Below the pieces are notes generated by a model that did no database searches, was not told the origin of the DNA, and worked only from the letters and a program-made list of their open reading frames with translations. This document shows positions 1-9,129 of a stretch of 64,000 nucleotides of DNA, piece after piece. The translations under genes were made by a program, and so were the position numbers. This stretch comes from a bacterium BRH_c32 (GTDB taxonomy: Bacteria; Bacteroidota; Ignavibacteria; Ignavibacteriales; Melioribacteraceae), in NCBI GenBank assembly GCA_001516025.1, contig LOEU01000021.1, forward strand, positions 95,550 through 159,549. The letters are read 5' to 3'. Every line of letters starts with the position of its first letter. Position 1 is the first letter of the stretch.

Positions 1-338
1 GGGGGCCATGAGAGTTTTCTACCGCCTAACAAATGCAAATGAAGATGATAAACATCCTGTCCGGAATCATCCCCGCAATTAAATACTAATCGGAAACCCG
101 TTTCAGAAATATTTTCCTGCTTTGCAATTTTGTTCGCTGCTTCTATCATTTCACCCATAAGATGTGAATGTTCGGGTGTTTTGATATCCGTTACCTTTGA
201 AATCTCTATCTTTGGTATTATCAATATATGCACCGGAGCTTGCGGATTGATATCTCTGAATGCTAAAACATTCTCAGTCTCATAAACAATATCTGCAGGT
301 ATCTCACGGTTAATAATTTTTGAAAATATTGTACTCAT
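1..338 (-). CDS. HIT family nucleotide-binding hydrolase (3' end cut by window)
   Basis: Read on the minus strand from ATG at 338, the protein begins MSTIFSKIINREIPADIVYE and carries the histidine triad as HLHLHLLGG near its end, followed by the usual tail RKLSWPP. HIT proteins of this class hydrolyse purine nucleotide phosphoramidates or dinucleotides in the cytoplasm. About 112 residues are visible and only a residue or two plus the stop should be missing. Its ATG overlaps the stop of the upstream response regulator (ATGA), so it is the last visible gene of the minus-strand operon. Family assignment is secure; the exact substrate is not. Confidence 0.93.
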   Translation of the reverse strand, partial: MSTIFSKIINREIPADIVYETENVLAFRDINPQAPVHILIIPKIEISKVTDIKTPEHSHLMGEMIEAANKIAKQENISETGFRLVFNCGDDSGQDVYHLHLHLLGGRKLSWP

Positions 339-1696
339 TGCTCATCTCGTTCTATATTGTACTTTTTCATTTTGTTATAAAGATTACTTCTCTGCATTCC
401 CAAAATCTCTGCCGTCTTTGCAATATTCCAGTTATTTATTTCCAATTGCTTTACAATAAATATCTTTTCTGTCTTCTCTTTAAACTCCTGATATGAATTA
501 GAAAGATTGAGTAAACTTTCCGGTTGAGTCGAAGAATCCGGATTAATATGTTCGGCAACATCATTCGCGCTTATCTCTTTACCCGGTACCATAATCAATA
601 CTCGTTCAATTATATTTCTAAGCTCTCTTATGTTACCTTTCCATTTAAGTTTTTCAAGAGCATTTATTGCATGCTCGGAAAATATCTTAATCGGTATTTT
701 ATTTTTCGCACAAACAATATTTGTAAAATATTCTATCAATAAAGGAATATCTTCTTTGCGTTCTCGAAGCGGTGGAATATGAATCGGTATTACATTCAAT
801 CTATGATATAAATCTTCACGGAAATTTCCGTTCTTAATTTCTTCGGCAAGATTCTTATTAGTAGCCGCTATCACTCTTACATCCACTGCAATTTTTTGAG
901 TTCCTCCGACTCGTTCGATTCTTCCATCTTCAAGTGCACGGAGCACCTTCGCCTGCGCCTGTAAAGACATATCACCGATCTCATCCAAGAACAAAATCCC
1001 TTTATCGGCAATTTCAAATTTCCCGACTCTCTGATTTACGGCTCCCGTAAAAGATCCTTTTTCATGTCCGAATAATTCTGATTCAATTAATTCATTCGGA
1101 ATTGCTGCACAATTAATTTCGATTAATTCTTTTTTTGATCGACTGCTAAGACGATGAATCCGTTTTGCTACTAATTCTTTACCAGTACCATTTTCGCCTG
1201 TGATCAAAACCCTTGCATCCGTAACGGCAATTTTATCGATCGTTTCAAGTATCTTTTTTATTGTCGGACTGTTCCCAATTATAGTATCATTTATTTCTAA
1301 TTCAGTTTTTAGTGTTGTATTTTCTTTAACTAATTGCTTTTGATTGATCGCATTTCTTACCGTAATTAATAGTTTATCGCGGTCAATCGGTTTCTCAATA
1401 AAATCATAAGCACCCATCTTGGTGGCTCTTACGGCATTATCCAATGAGGCATGTGCGGAAATAATTATCGTGTTTATATTTATTTTATTCTGATTAATAT
1501 ATTGCAAGATTTCAAAACCATTCGTACCCGGCATTTGAATATCTAATAAGAGCAAATCATACTCGTTATAGTTTAACTTTTGCATCCCCATCGATGGTTC
1601 GGTAGTGTAATCCACTTCATAATCCTGAAATTCAAGAATCATTTTTACGCTTTCGCAAATCTCTTTTTCGTCATCAATTATTAGAATGTTGCTCAT
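335..1696 (-). CDS. NtrC-type sigma-54-dependent response regulator
   Basis: This 453-residue protein has a receiver domain (about 1-120; acidic pair D8-D9, phospho-acceptor D52, S80, K102 of the EKP motif). A sigma-54 AAA+ domain follows: Walker A GENGTGKE at 167-174, the sigma-54 contact loop GSFTGA at 214-219, Walker B LFLDEIG at about 235-241. It ends with a Fis-type helix-turn-helix near 405-450. Proteins of this class bind upstream enhancers when phosphorylated and drive sigma-54 promoters. No histidine kinase lies next to it, so its partner is unknown. It overlaps its upstream neighbour and the HIT gene by ATGA junctions. A sigma-54-like element occurs before the hydrogenase operon (42127), but any link is speculative. 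Confidence 0.95.
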   Translation of the reverse strand: MSNILIIDDEKEICESVKMILEFQDYEVDYTTEPSMGMQKLNYNEYDLLLLDIQMPGTNGFEILQYINQNKININTIIISAHASLDNAVRATKMGAYDFIEKPIDRDKLLITVRNAINQKQLVKENTTLKTELEINDTIIGNSPTIKKILETIDKIAVTDARVLITGENGTGKELVAKRIHRLSSRSKKELIEINCAAIPNELIESELFGHEKGSFTGAVNQRVGKFEIADKGILFLDEIGDMSLQAQAKVLRALEDGRIERVGGTQKIAVDVRVIAATNKNLAEEIKNGNFREDLYHRLNVIPIHIPPLRERKEDIPLLIEYFTNIVCAKNKIPIKIFSEHAINALEKLKWKGNIRELRNIIERVLIMVPGKEISANDVAEHINPDSSTQPESLLNLSNSYQEFKEKTEKIFIVKQLEINNWNIAKTAEILGMQRSNLYNKMKKYNIERDEQ

Positions 1697-2337
1697 AGTT
1701 TTATTTTCATATATAAAAGTTGGTAAATACTAAATCCCGAAGAGGGGAGGAGTTTATCATTTTTCTTTAGATTTTTTCCATACCACTCACCGAGATGATT
1801 AACTATTAAATCCTTTTTATCGATACTTCCTTGCACCTTAAAAACTGCCTCAAAGTATTCAACAAAAATACCCATAAATTTCGACAAATTAAAAAAACCA
1901 ATATTATAACTTAGGAAAGCATTCGCAAAGTAATGAGCTAATTTATCTATATCGCCACTATTATTCATCGGTGAATCGAATAATAAATAACGTGGCTGAT
2001 GTCTTAATTTAGTATAATAAAGTGAATCGCCTGCATTGGGTAACGGGAAGTTTAACGTAATCCCGATATAAGGAAGTTTCACAGCCATATTATTAAAAGG
2101 GAGTAAACTGAATGTAAGAGCTAATAATGCTTCTGAATTATCACCGTCATAAAACTTTTTTGCTTTTACGAATAAAGAATCCGTAATACCCACATCACCG
2201 ATTCTCTTCCTTAATTCTATATATTCTTTTGAAGAAAGATATTTGGAAAGATAAACTACGCCGTCAATAAAACTTTTTGATGCATCAATTTTTATAGGAA
2301 GAAATAAAATTATTGATAAAAGAAAAAACTTCTTCAT
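1693..2337 (-). CDS. Secreted protein of unknown function
   Basis: The 214-residue protein starts with a clear signal peptide (MKKFFLLSIILFLPIKIDAS), so it should be exported to the periplasm or outer face. I do not recognise it firmly. The stretch DKLAHYFANAFLSY in the middle, followed by a segment with E, G, D and N-x2-G spacing, is faintly like the YfiM/DUF2279 family of small periplasmic proteins; this is a guess from pattern alone. It sits between meaB and the NtrC-type regulator with ATGA overlaps on both sides, so it is translated with them. No membrane helix is seen beyond the signal. Confidence 0.75.
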   Translation of the reverse strand: MKKFFLLSIILFLPIKIDASKSFIDGVVYLSKYLSSKEYIELRKRIGDVGITDSLFVKAKKFYDGDNSEALLALTFSLLPFNNMAVKLPYIGITLNFPLPNAGDSLYYTKLRHQPRYLLFDSPMNNSGDIDKLAHYFANAFLSYNIGFFNLSKFMGIFVEYFEAVFKVQGSIDKKDLIVNHLGEWYGKNLKKNDKLLPSSGFSIYQLLYMKIKL

Positions 2338-3284
2338 CTCTTCTTATAATCTGAAAGTAAGTTATCGGCTAATAGATATGGCGAAATCTCACCCGAGATT
2401 ATTTTCTCTTTTTCATTCTCAAGGATTTCAAGTCTCTCGTTATTCCAAAAATCCCGCTTCAATAAATTATTGGCAATATCAATTACCCTAAGTTTAGAAT
2501 TCTTCTCTCGTTTTTTATATAGCAAGTCATTATTAATGAGATAAGATTTATGTTTATCGATAGCATCCATTATTTCATCTAAACCGATATTTTCACTTGC
2601 CACTGATTTAAGAATCGGAGGAAGCCAGCTATCAGCATTATGATCTTTCATAAAAAGAATAGTCTGCAATGCAGAGATCGCAGAATCAGCTCCGGGTCGA
2701 TCCGATTTATTTAATACAAAGAAATCGGCTATCTCCATTAATCCCGCTTTCATTGCTTGTATTGAATCTCCCGATTCAGGAACTAACACAACAATTGTTG
2801 TATCTGCCGTCTGCGCTATATCCAATTCCGATTGACCTACTCCGACCGTTTCAAAAATAATTATATCATAACCCGCGGCATCAAGTATATCGCCGGCATC
2901 GACTGTTTTTTTGCTCAATCCGCCGAGACTTCCGCGTGTTGCCATGCTGCGAATGAACACTCCGGGATCGCTTCCTATCTCGCTCATTCTTACTCTATCG
3001 CCTAAGAGTGCGCCACCCGTAAATGGGGAAGTAGGATCAATTGCTATTATCCCGACTGTCTTGCCTTCTTTACGAAATGATTTTGTTAATTGATTTGTGA
3101 GAGTTGATTTGCCCGCTCCGGGAGGTCCTGTAATCCCAATTCTATAACCGTTTCCCGTTTTATGATGTATCTTTATTAAGAGTTCCATCGAAAGTTTATC
3201 ATCGTTTTCTACTAATGATATTGCCCTTGAAACCGCTTTCTTATTCTCTACCGATATTTTTTCTATTGTTTCGGAATTGATCAT
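2334..3284 (-). CDS. meaB: MeaB/ArgK family GTPase chaperone of methylmalonyl-CoA mutase
   Basis: 316 residues, the usual MeaB length. Walker A GPPGAGKST lies at 53-61, the switch motif ETVGVGQSE near residue 150 and the guanine-specificity motif NKSD near 197. MeaB-type GTPases load and protect adenosylcobalamin on methylmalonyl-CoA mutase in propionate/succinate metabolism. The mutase genes, often neighbours, are not in this window. The gene begins 3 bp after nadD and overlaps the next gene by ATGA. The product name is secure; the B12 enzyme it serves here is inferred. Confidence 0.93.
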   Translation of the reverse strand: MINSETIEKISVENKKAVSRAISLVENDDKLSMELLIKIHHKTGNGYRIGITGPPGAGKSTLTNQLTKSFRKEGKTVGIIAIDPTSPFTGGALLGDRVRMSEIGSDPGVFIRSMATRGSLGGLSKKTVDAGDILDAAGYDIIIFETVGVGQSELDIAQTADTTIVVLVPESGDSIQAMKAGLMEIADFFVLNKSDRPGADSAISALQTILFMKDHNADSWLPPILKSVASENIGLDEIMDAIDKHKSYLINNDLLYKKREKNSKLRVIDIANNLLKRDFWNNERLEILENEKEKIISGEISPYLLADNLLSDYKKR

Positions 3285-3287
3285 GTT

Positions 3288-3866
3288 TTATCTGTATAAT
3301 TTTTGTTCATGAATATATTGAGCTATCGCATCCGGTAAAAAATATTCAACCGGTAAATTATTTTTGATTCTTTCTCTTATTTGTGAAGATGATATTTCTA
3401 TTATGGAATTATTCAAAAATATTGCATCATCAAAATAACGATTTCTTTCATCTTTAACATCTGTAATCCTTTTCATAACCAATAACTTTGCTTCAGAAAC
3501 TATTCGATCCGGCTCTTTCCACTTTTCGAATAATAATAAATTATCGTAACCGATAATTAACTCAATTTCTTTATACTCTTTTTTTAATTGTATTATAGTA
3601 TCGATAGTATATGAAACATTCTCTCTTCGAAGTTCTATATCGGAATAAGAAAAATTGGGATTTGACGAGATAGCTAATTTAATCATCTCCAATCTGTGAA
3701 TATCCGAAGTCGGAATCTTATCCTGCTTTAAGGGTGATATGTGTGTTGGTATAAAAACCACTTTATCTAAATTCCGTTCTTCCAATACAGATTGACATGT
3801 AATTAAATGTCCAATATGTATAGGATCAAAAGCCCCGCCAAATATAGCTATTCTTTTCTCTTTCAT
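3288..3866 (-). CDS. nadD: Nicotinate-nucleotide adenylyltransferase
   Basis: 192 residues. The nucleotidyltransferase signature GGAFDPIHIGH is at 10-20, with HxGH at H17/H20, and the C-terminal ISSSQIR motif matches the ISSTxIR of the family. NadD joins nicotinate mononucleotide and ATP to give deamido-NAD, the common step of NAD synthesis, in the cytoplasm. It overlaps prsW upstream by ATGA and lies just before meaB. Length and motifs are complete, so it should be active. Confidence 0.96.
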   Translation of the reverse strand: MKEKRIAIFGGAFDPIHIGHLITCQSVLEERNLDKVVFIPTHISPLKQDKIPTSDIHRLEMIKLAISSNPNFSYSDIELRRENVSYTIDTIIQLKKEYKEIELIIGYDNLLLFEKWKEPDRIVSEAKLLVMKRITDVKDERNRYFDDAIFLNNSIIEISSSQIRERIKNNLPVEYFLPDAIAQYIHEQKLYR

Positions 3867-4807
3867 AAATCCCGATTTATATTTTCTATATAACTTCTTA
3901 GTAACATTAATTCATTCTCAATATATTCTTTCTTTTTCCCTGTAGAATTTTTTAATTGCGCTTTCCTGAAAGCTAATGAAACTAATGACTTAGTATAATT
4001 ATTTCTGATATTATTCTTAATCCATTTTTTACTAAAAATATTTTTTGAGGCGATTAGAGTCAAATGTTCTAAAGGTATTAAACCGCTTTCCGATTCCTCA
4101 GTTAGTTCTGCTAAAATAAGATTTATTTCGCTCCGAAGTGATAAATTAAAAATAACAAGAAATACTATTAATGAAATAATAATAAATAAAAATCCAAAGA
4201 GATAAGTAAATTCAAAACTTACCGAAAAATTCCATACTGCATGAATAAATATTGCGAGCGAAAATCCCACAATAGGAAGAGTATATTTAAAAAACTTAGA
4301 AGAAAATTTCGCAAGTCCAAGCATGGCTCCGAAAGATGCGGTAGATAATAAATGAGTAACGGCAGAGAACCCGGAACGAATTACCACTAATGTAGCCCAT
4401 GAATTTAATGTATCGCCATAAGTAATAAAATAGAGGAAGTTCTCCGTCATTCCAAAACCAAGCCCAATAGCACCCCCATATACTAAGCCATCGGTAAGAT
4501 TATCAAACTTTTTATTATTGATTGAGTAAATTAAAAATAGCCCTTTAAAAAATTCTTCTACTCCGGGAGCAATTAATACTGTACTTATAAGATTAATTAT
4601 TTTTGTGTTACTTGAAACTAATGTGAACGGGAAAAGTAAAATAGGAGAGAATATGATGCTTAAAATGGTTGCGCCAAGGGCACCCCATATAAAATGTATA
4701 ATTATTTGTGATAGCGGCTCACGGTCATATTTATCCATTTTCCATATAAAAAGACTGTAACCAACGGCTGGAATGAGTGCTGCGATGAATGAATACATAA
4801 TTGGCAT
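3863..4807 (-). CDS. PrsW family intramembrane metalloprotease
   Basis: About 314 residues with some eight hydrophobic segments. The PrsW-type motifs are present: EEFFKG near 84-89, a membrane-embedded EN pair, a conserved H in VTHLLSTASFG, and H in FIHAVWNF. PrsW in Bacillus subtilis cleaves anti-sigma factor RsiW at the membrane; the substrate here is unknown. The frame stays open to a TTG at 4810, but ATG at 4807 gives a normal N-terminus, and ATG at 4798 is also possible. It is the first gene of the minus-strand operon and is divergent from the DUF177 gene; the 80-bp gap between them must hold both promoters. Confidence 0.9.
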   Translation of the reverse strand: MPIMYSFIAALIPAVGYSLFIWKMDKYDREPLSQIIIHFIWGALGATILSIIFSPILLFPFTLVSSNTKIINLISTVLIAPGVEEFFKGLFLIYSINNKKFDNLTDGLVYGGAIGLGFGMTENFLYFITYGDTLNSWATLVVIRSGFSAVTHLLSTASFGAMLGLAKFSSKFFKYTLPIVGFSLAIFIHAVWNFSVSFEFTYLFGFLFIIISLIVFLVIFNLSLRSEINLILAELTEESESGLIPLEHLTLIASKNIFSKKWIKNNIRNNYTKSLVSLAFRKAQLKNSTGKKKEYIENELMLLRSYIENINRDL

Positions 4808-4887
4808 CAAAAACCTCTTTGTCTCTTTTTCTTGCTTATAAGAATTTCAATAATTATATTTTCAGACTAAATTTTAAGTTTTTTCTC

Positions 4888-5391
4888 ATGAAAATCAAAT
4901 ATACAAATTTTACTGAAGGAGTTCATGACTTTGATTTCCAAGAACCAGTAGAAAAGTTCAATCTTGGTAAAGAGTTCTTTGGGAATTTAAACCTTAATTG
5001 CAAAATGGACAAATCGCTTCATCAAATTGTTCTTAATTGTAATTCAGAGGTAAAAGCTCATTTTACTTGCGATCGTTGTAGTGAGGATTTCGATACTGTT
5101 ATTAATACTCAATACTTAATGACATATATGTTTTCCCGAGAACTTCGCGAAACTGACGAACTGAATCTGCGGTATATTACGCTAGATACAGATACTTTAG
5201 ATTTGGATGAGGATGCAAAAGAGTTTATTTTAATATCCAAACCTATGAAAATTGTTTGTAAAGACGATTGCAAAGGTCTATGTCCGAAATGTGGGAAGAA
5301 TTTAAATATTGAAAAATGTAATTGCTCAATAGAAATAATTAATGATGTATGGGCACCATTAGAAAAATTAAGAAATAAATTAAATAACTAA
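4888..5391 (+). CDS. DUF177 (YceD-like) protein linked to 23S rRNA accumulation
   Basis: 167 residues from ATG 4888. The frame is open from 4801 but that would overlap prsW and adds an unlikely N-terminus. The protein has the DUF177 pattern of a C-x2-C pair (CDRC) in the middle and a C-terminal zinc-ribbon-like set (CKDDCKGLCPKCGKN). YceD-type proteins are encoded just before rpmF in most bacteria and influence 23S rRNA or ribosome assembly. Here too the next gene is rpmF, 16 bp away, which supports the call. It heads the fatty-acid/ribosome operon. Confidence 0.9.
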   Translation: MKIKYTNFTEGVHDFDFQEPVEKFNLGKEFFGNLNLNCKMDKSLHQIVLNCNSEVKAHFTCDRCSEDFDTVINTQYLMTYMFSRELRETDELNLRYITLDTDTLDLDEDAKEFILISKPMKIVCKDDCKGLCPKCGKNLNIEKCNCSIEIINDVWAPLEKLRNKLNN

Positions 5392-5407
5392 TAATACAGG
5401 TTAAGAG

Positions 5408-5587
5408 ATGCCAAATCCGAAACGTAAGATGTCGAAAACTAGGAGAGATAAGAGGAGAACTCATTATAAAGCTACTGCTCCTTCCTTAAGCAGATGTTCA
5501 AATTGTAGCGAGATTAAATTAAGCCATAGAGCTTGCCCGAACTGCGGTCATTATGCCGGCAGGTCGATGTTTGTTCCTGAACAATAA
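5408..5587 (+). CDS. rpmF: 50S ribosomal protein L32
   Basis: A 59-residue basic protein starting [20 protein letters not shown], which is the L32 signature. It carries an intact zinc ribbon: CSNC at about 31-34 and CPNC at about 44-47. It is a component of the large ribosomal subunit. An AAGAG-like ribosome-binding site precedes the ATG. It lies between DUF177 and plsX, the classic yceD-rpmF-plsX order that links ribosome and membrane synthesis. The zinc-binding (C+) form suggests no zinc-independent replacement at this locus. Confidence 0.98.
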   Translation: MPNPKRKMSKTRRDKRRTHYKATAPSLSRCSNCSEIKLSHRACPNCGHYAGRSMFVPEQ

Positions 5588-5599
5588 TCCTTTTTTTTA

Positions 5600-6631
5600 A
5601 TGATTGATCCAAGACAAAAACGAAAATGTATAGTTGCTATCGACGCAATGGGGGGCGACTTCGCCCCTTTAAACGAATTGCGCGGTGCCGCTTTAGCATT
5701 AAAAGAGATTGATAATGTTGAGGTAGTCTTAGTAGGTAATGAAAAACTAATTCGAGACACAGCATCAAAAGAATCGATCGACCTTTCCAAAATTCCCATT
5801 GTCGATGCTCAAGAAGTAATCAATATGTCCGATACTCCAACCGCTGCAATCAGAAAGAAACCAAATTCTTCTTTGGTGATTGGTGCAAACTTAGTAAAAG
5901 ATAAAAAAGCAGATGCTTTCGTAAGTGCCGGTAATACCGGTGCAATGCTCGCAGCTGCTACCTTATTAATCGGAAGAATTAAAGGAGTAGGGAGACCTAC
6001 TATCGGAGCTTCATATCCCACTCAAACCGGAAAGTTTACTACTGTATTCGATTCCGGCTCGAGCGTCGATAGCAAACCATCTCATCTTTTTGAATATGCT
6101 ATTATGGGTTCTATCTTTGCGGGCGAAATTTATAACTATCCGAATCCTTCTATCGGTTTACTTAATGTAGGCGAAGAAGAATCTAAGGGTAATGAACTCG
6201 CTTTGGCTTCTCATCAACTTCTAAAAAATTCTAAATTGAATTTCTTCGGTAATGTGGAAGGAAGAGATATTTTTAAGGGGAAAGTGGATATTGTCGTTTG
6301 TGATGGATTCACAGGTAATGTAGTACTTAAATTAGCCGAAAGTGTCATCGGTTTCCTGAAAATTAAAATTAAGCAATATGCCGATAAGGGATTAATAAAT
6401 TCTCTTAAAGCATTAGTTGTAAAAAATGTCCTTAGGGTAGCATTAAAAGATATGGATTACCAATCTCACGGCGGTGTTCCCGTTTTGGGTGTTAATGGTA
6501 TCGCAATCGTTGGGCATGGTTCCAGTTCTCCATTAGCTATTAAGAATATGGTTCTTCGAGCTAAGGAGATGTACGATAAAAATTTAATCGAGAAAATGGA
6601 GGAAGCAATTAATAGATATGCAGTCAACTAA
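5600..6631 (+). CDS. plsX: Phosphate acyltransferase PlsX
   Basis: 343 residues. The N-terminal IDAMGGD motif, the SAGNTGA segment near 113 and GFTGN near 235 are typical of PlsX. The enzyme converts acyl-ACP to acyl-phosphate, the first committed donor for glycerolipid synthesis (PlsX/PlsY pathway), and is peripheral at the membrane. It follows rpmF by 12 bp and overlaps fabH by 14 bp, so both are likely translationally coupled. Confidence 0.97.
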   Translation: MIDPRQKRKCIVAIDAMGGDFAPLNELRGAALALKEIDNVEVVLVGNEKLIRDTASKESIDLSKIPIVDAQEVINMSDTPTAAIRKKPNSSLVIGANLVKDKKADAFVSAGNTGAMLAAATLLIGRIKGVGRPTIGASYPTQTGKFTTVFDSGSSVDSKPSHLFEYAIMGSIFAGEIYNYPNPSIGLLNVGEEESKGNELALASHQLLKNSKLNFFGNVEGRDIFKGKVDIVVCDGFTGNVVLKLAESVIGFLKIKIKQYADKGLINSLKALVVKNVLRVALKDMDYQSHGGVPVLGVNGIAIVGHGSSSPLAIKNMVLRAKEMYDKNLIEKMEEAINRYAVN

Positions 6632-7619
6632 ATTAAATGCTCAAATTACTGCCGTTGGTATGTATGTACCCGAAAAAGTTTTAGATAATAAATATTTTGA
6701 AGAGATTGTAGAAACAAACGATGAATGGATCGTTTCCCGCACAGGTATTAAAGAAAGAAGAAAGATGGAAAATGGAGCCACAAGCGATATGGCTGCATTC
6801 GCCATTTTAGACTTATTAAAAACAACCTCCGTTAAAGCTGAAGAGATTGATGTAATAATTGTTGCTACTGTTACACCGGATATGTTTTTCCCTGCAACAG
6901 CTTGCTTAGTGCAAGATAAAATTGGTGCTAAGAATGCTTGGGGATTTGATCTCTCAGCTGCATGTTCAGGTTTCCTTTTTGCATTGCAAACCGGTGCTGC
7001 ATTGATCGAAAGCGGTCGTTATAAAAAAGTAATTGTAGTCGGTTCCGATAAGATGACTGCAATTTCTGATTATACTGACAGGAATACTTGTATCCTATTC
7101 GGAGATGCAGCTTCTGCCATATTGCTTGAACCTACCGAAGACCTTTCTACCGGTTTGATTGATACATTATTATTTACCGATGGAAGCGGAAAAGATGCTC
7201 TCAATATGAAAGGAGGAGGAAGTCTTAATCCTTCTTCGCATGAGACCGTTGATAATAAGATGCATTATATTTACCAAGATGGTAAAGCTGTTTTCAAAGT
7301 AGCTGTTAAAGGTATGGCTGATATCTCTTATGAAGTAATGAAAAAAAATAATTTAGATTCAGATGATGTTGCTTATCTCGTTCCTCATCAAGCTAATCTT
7401 AGAATTATAGATGCTACCGCCAATCGAATGGGAATCTCGAAAGATAAGGTAATGATTAATATTCATAAATATGGTAATACAACTGCTGCAACTATACCAT
7501 TATGCTTAACTGAATATTATAGAGCCGGAAAAATCAAAAAAGGTGATAACCTGATTCTTGCCGCATTCGGTGCGGGGTACACTTGGGGTGCTGCTTACTT
7601 AAAGTGGAGTATTGATTAA
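6618..7619 (+). CDS. fabH: Beta-ketoacyl-ACP synthase III
   Basis: 333 residues. The catalytic triad is visible: C116 in LSAACSGF, H in PHQANLRI and N in GNTTAATIP. FabH condenses acetyl-CoA (or another primer) with malonyl-ACP to start fatty-acid synthesis. Start ATG 6618 overlaps the end of plsX; the stop overlaps the fabD start by one base. Primer preference (straight or branched) cannot be read from the sequence alone. Confidence 0.97.
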   Translation: MQSTKLNAQITAVGMYVPEKVLDNKYFEEIVETNDEWIVSRTGIKERRKMENGATSDMAAFAILDLLKTTSVKAEEIDVIIVATVTPDMFFPATACLVQDKIGAKNAWGFDLSAACSGFLFALQTGAALIESGRYKKVIVVGSDKMTAISDYTDRNTCILFGDAASAILLEPTEDLSTGLIDTLLFTDGSGKDALNMKGGGSLNPSSHETVDNKMHYIYQDGKAVFKVAVKGMADISYEVMKKNNLDSDDVAYLVPHQANLRIIDATANRMGISKDKVMINIHKYGNTTAATIPLCLTEYYRAGKIKKGDNLILAAFGAGYTWGAAYLKWSID

Positions 7620-8533
7620 TGGGTAAAACCGCATTCTTATTTCCGGGGCAGGGTTCTCAATACATTGGGATGGCTAAGGATTTATATGAAAATTCCGGTG
7701 ATGCAAAACTTTTAATCGAATCCGCCGAAGAAATTATCGGAATTAAAATTTCCGATGTCATGTTCAACGGACCGGAAGATGCACTCAAACAGACAGATAT
7801 TACTCAGCCCGCTATTTTTATTCATAGCGTTATCTTATCTAACTTGCTTAAAACTATAAGGCCTGATATGGCTGCAGGTCATTCTCTCGGAGAATATTCT
7901 GCATTAGTTGCTTCAGGTGCAATTCAATATCATGAAGCAGTGAGTTTAGTGCGTTTAAGAGGCTCTGCTATGCTGACAGCAGGAATCGAACAGCCCGGTA
8001 CAATGGCGGCCATTCTTGGTATAGAGAAATCAAAATTAGAAGAGATATGCACCGATGTTTCTAAAGATTTTATCGTTCAATGTGCTAATTTTAATTCACC
8101 GGGTCAGATTGTAATCTCCGGTTCAGTCGAAGGTGTTAAGAAGGCAATGGAAATTGCTAAAATAAGCGGCGCAAAATTAGTAAAAGAACTTGTTGTTAGC
8201 GGTGCTTTCCATTCACCGTTAATGTTTAGTGCAATCGATAAATTAGAAACAAAATTAGAACATACAAATTTCGTAGATGGAAAAATTCCGGTTTACACAA
8301 ATGTTTCAGCAAAACCTGTAACTTCTAAAGATGAAATTAAATCTAATTTATCTAAACAGTTATCCGCACCGGTTCAATGGGAAGATACAATTAAAAATAT
8401 GATAGAAGATGGAGCAACTGAATTTTATGAGGTCGGTCCGGGTAAAGTATTACAAGGATTAGTTAAGAGAATCAATCCTAATGTTAATATCTTTGGAATC
8501 GATAAATATACCGACTTGGAGAAATTTATTTAA
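7619..8533 (+). CDS. fabD: Malonyl-CoA:ACP acyltransferase
   Basis: 304 residues. N-terminal FPGQGSQ and the nucleophile elbow GHSLGE with Ser89 are the FabD hallmarks; a C-terminal FYEVGPGKVLQGL segment completes the fold. It moves malonyl from CoA to ACP for chain elongation. It is coupled to fabH upstream (TAATG overlap) and to the DUF3109 gene downstream (one shared base). Confidence 0.97.
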   Translation: MGKTAFLFPGQGSQYIGMAKDLYENSGDAKLLIESAEEIIGIKISDVMFNGPEDALKQTDITQPAIFIHSVILSNLLKTIRPDMAAGHSLGEYSALVASGAIQYHEAVSLVRLRGSAMLTAGIEQPGTMAAILGIEKSKLEEICTDVSKDFIVQCANFNSPGQIVISGSVEGVKKAMEIAKISGAKLVKELVVSGAFHSPLMFSAIDKLETKLEHTNFVDGKIPVYTNVSAKPVTSKDEIKSNLSKQLSAPVQWEDTIKNMIEDGATEFYEVGPGKVLQGLVKRINPNVNIFGIDKYTDLEKFI

Positions 8534-9126
8534 TGTCCGAACAAAAATTCGATAAAAAAATAAATGGACTTTTTATTGATCCATTGATATTCACACAAAA
8601 ATTTGTGAAATCATGCGATGTGTGTATCTGCTCTGGCGAATGCTGTTACTATGGCGTTTATACAGATAAATTAGAGCATGATAAAATTATGGAGATTAAA
8701 GAGAGAATAATTCAATCGATGGATGATTCTCAAATTAAGGATCCTGAAAAATGGTTCGAAGCTCCGCAGGAAGATAGTGATTTTGATTCCGGTGTTGCAG
8801 TCGGTACAGAAGTATATAATGGTAAATGTGTCTTTCTTGATAAGGTCGGGTTTTGCACTCTGCAAAAAATCGCTTTTGAAGATGGAGAAAATAAGTGGAA
8901 ATATAAACCCATATATTGTATATTATTTCCCTTAGTTATTTATGAAGGAGCTTTAACAGTAGATTTAGACCATTTAGGCAGAATGCACTACTGTAACAAA
9001 ATTGAGAATCAGACTTCCACTGTTTTCGATTGCTGTCAAAATGAGCTAAAACATCTTCTAGGAGAAGAAGGATTTAATGAATTGCTAAAATACAAAGAAG
9101 AATATTTTACAAAGAATATAGAGTAA
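8533..9126 (+). CDS. DUF3109 cysteine-rich protein
   Basis: 197 residues with a Cys-rich N-terminus (CDVCICSGECCYYG, about 29-42), further Cys near 98-106, CILFP near 129, and a C-terminal CCQNE. This matches DUF3109, a relative of the YkgJ-type putative zinc- or iron-binding proteins. No reaction is established for the family. It lies inside the fab operon, sharing a base with fabD and 3 bp ahead of fabG, so it is co-expressed with fatty-acid enzymes; whether it acts on them is unknown. Confidence 0.85.
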   Translation: MSEQKFDKKINGLFIDPLIFTQKFVKSCDVCICSGECCYYGVYTDKLEHDKIMEIKERIIQSMDDSQIKDPEKWFEAPQEDSDFDSGVAVGTEVYNGKCVFLDKVGFCTLQKIAFEDGENKWKYKPIYCILFPLVIYEGALTVDLDHLGRMHYCNKIENQTSTVFDCCQNELKHLLGEEGFNELLKYKEEYFTKNIE

Positions 9127-9129
9127 AAA

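Noticed and set aside
524..742. Open frame antisense to the NtrC-type regulator
   Set aside because: Low-complexity translation inside a firmly assigned gene; a shadow frame. The same holds for other frames opposite fabD, gcvP, clpC, nuoF and hydA genes.
4801..4887. Longer start for the DUF177 gene
   Set aside because: It would overlap the divergent prsW start and add a segment without family likeness.
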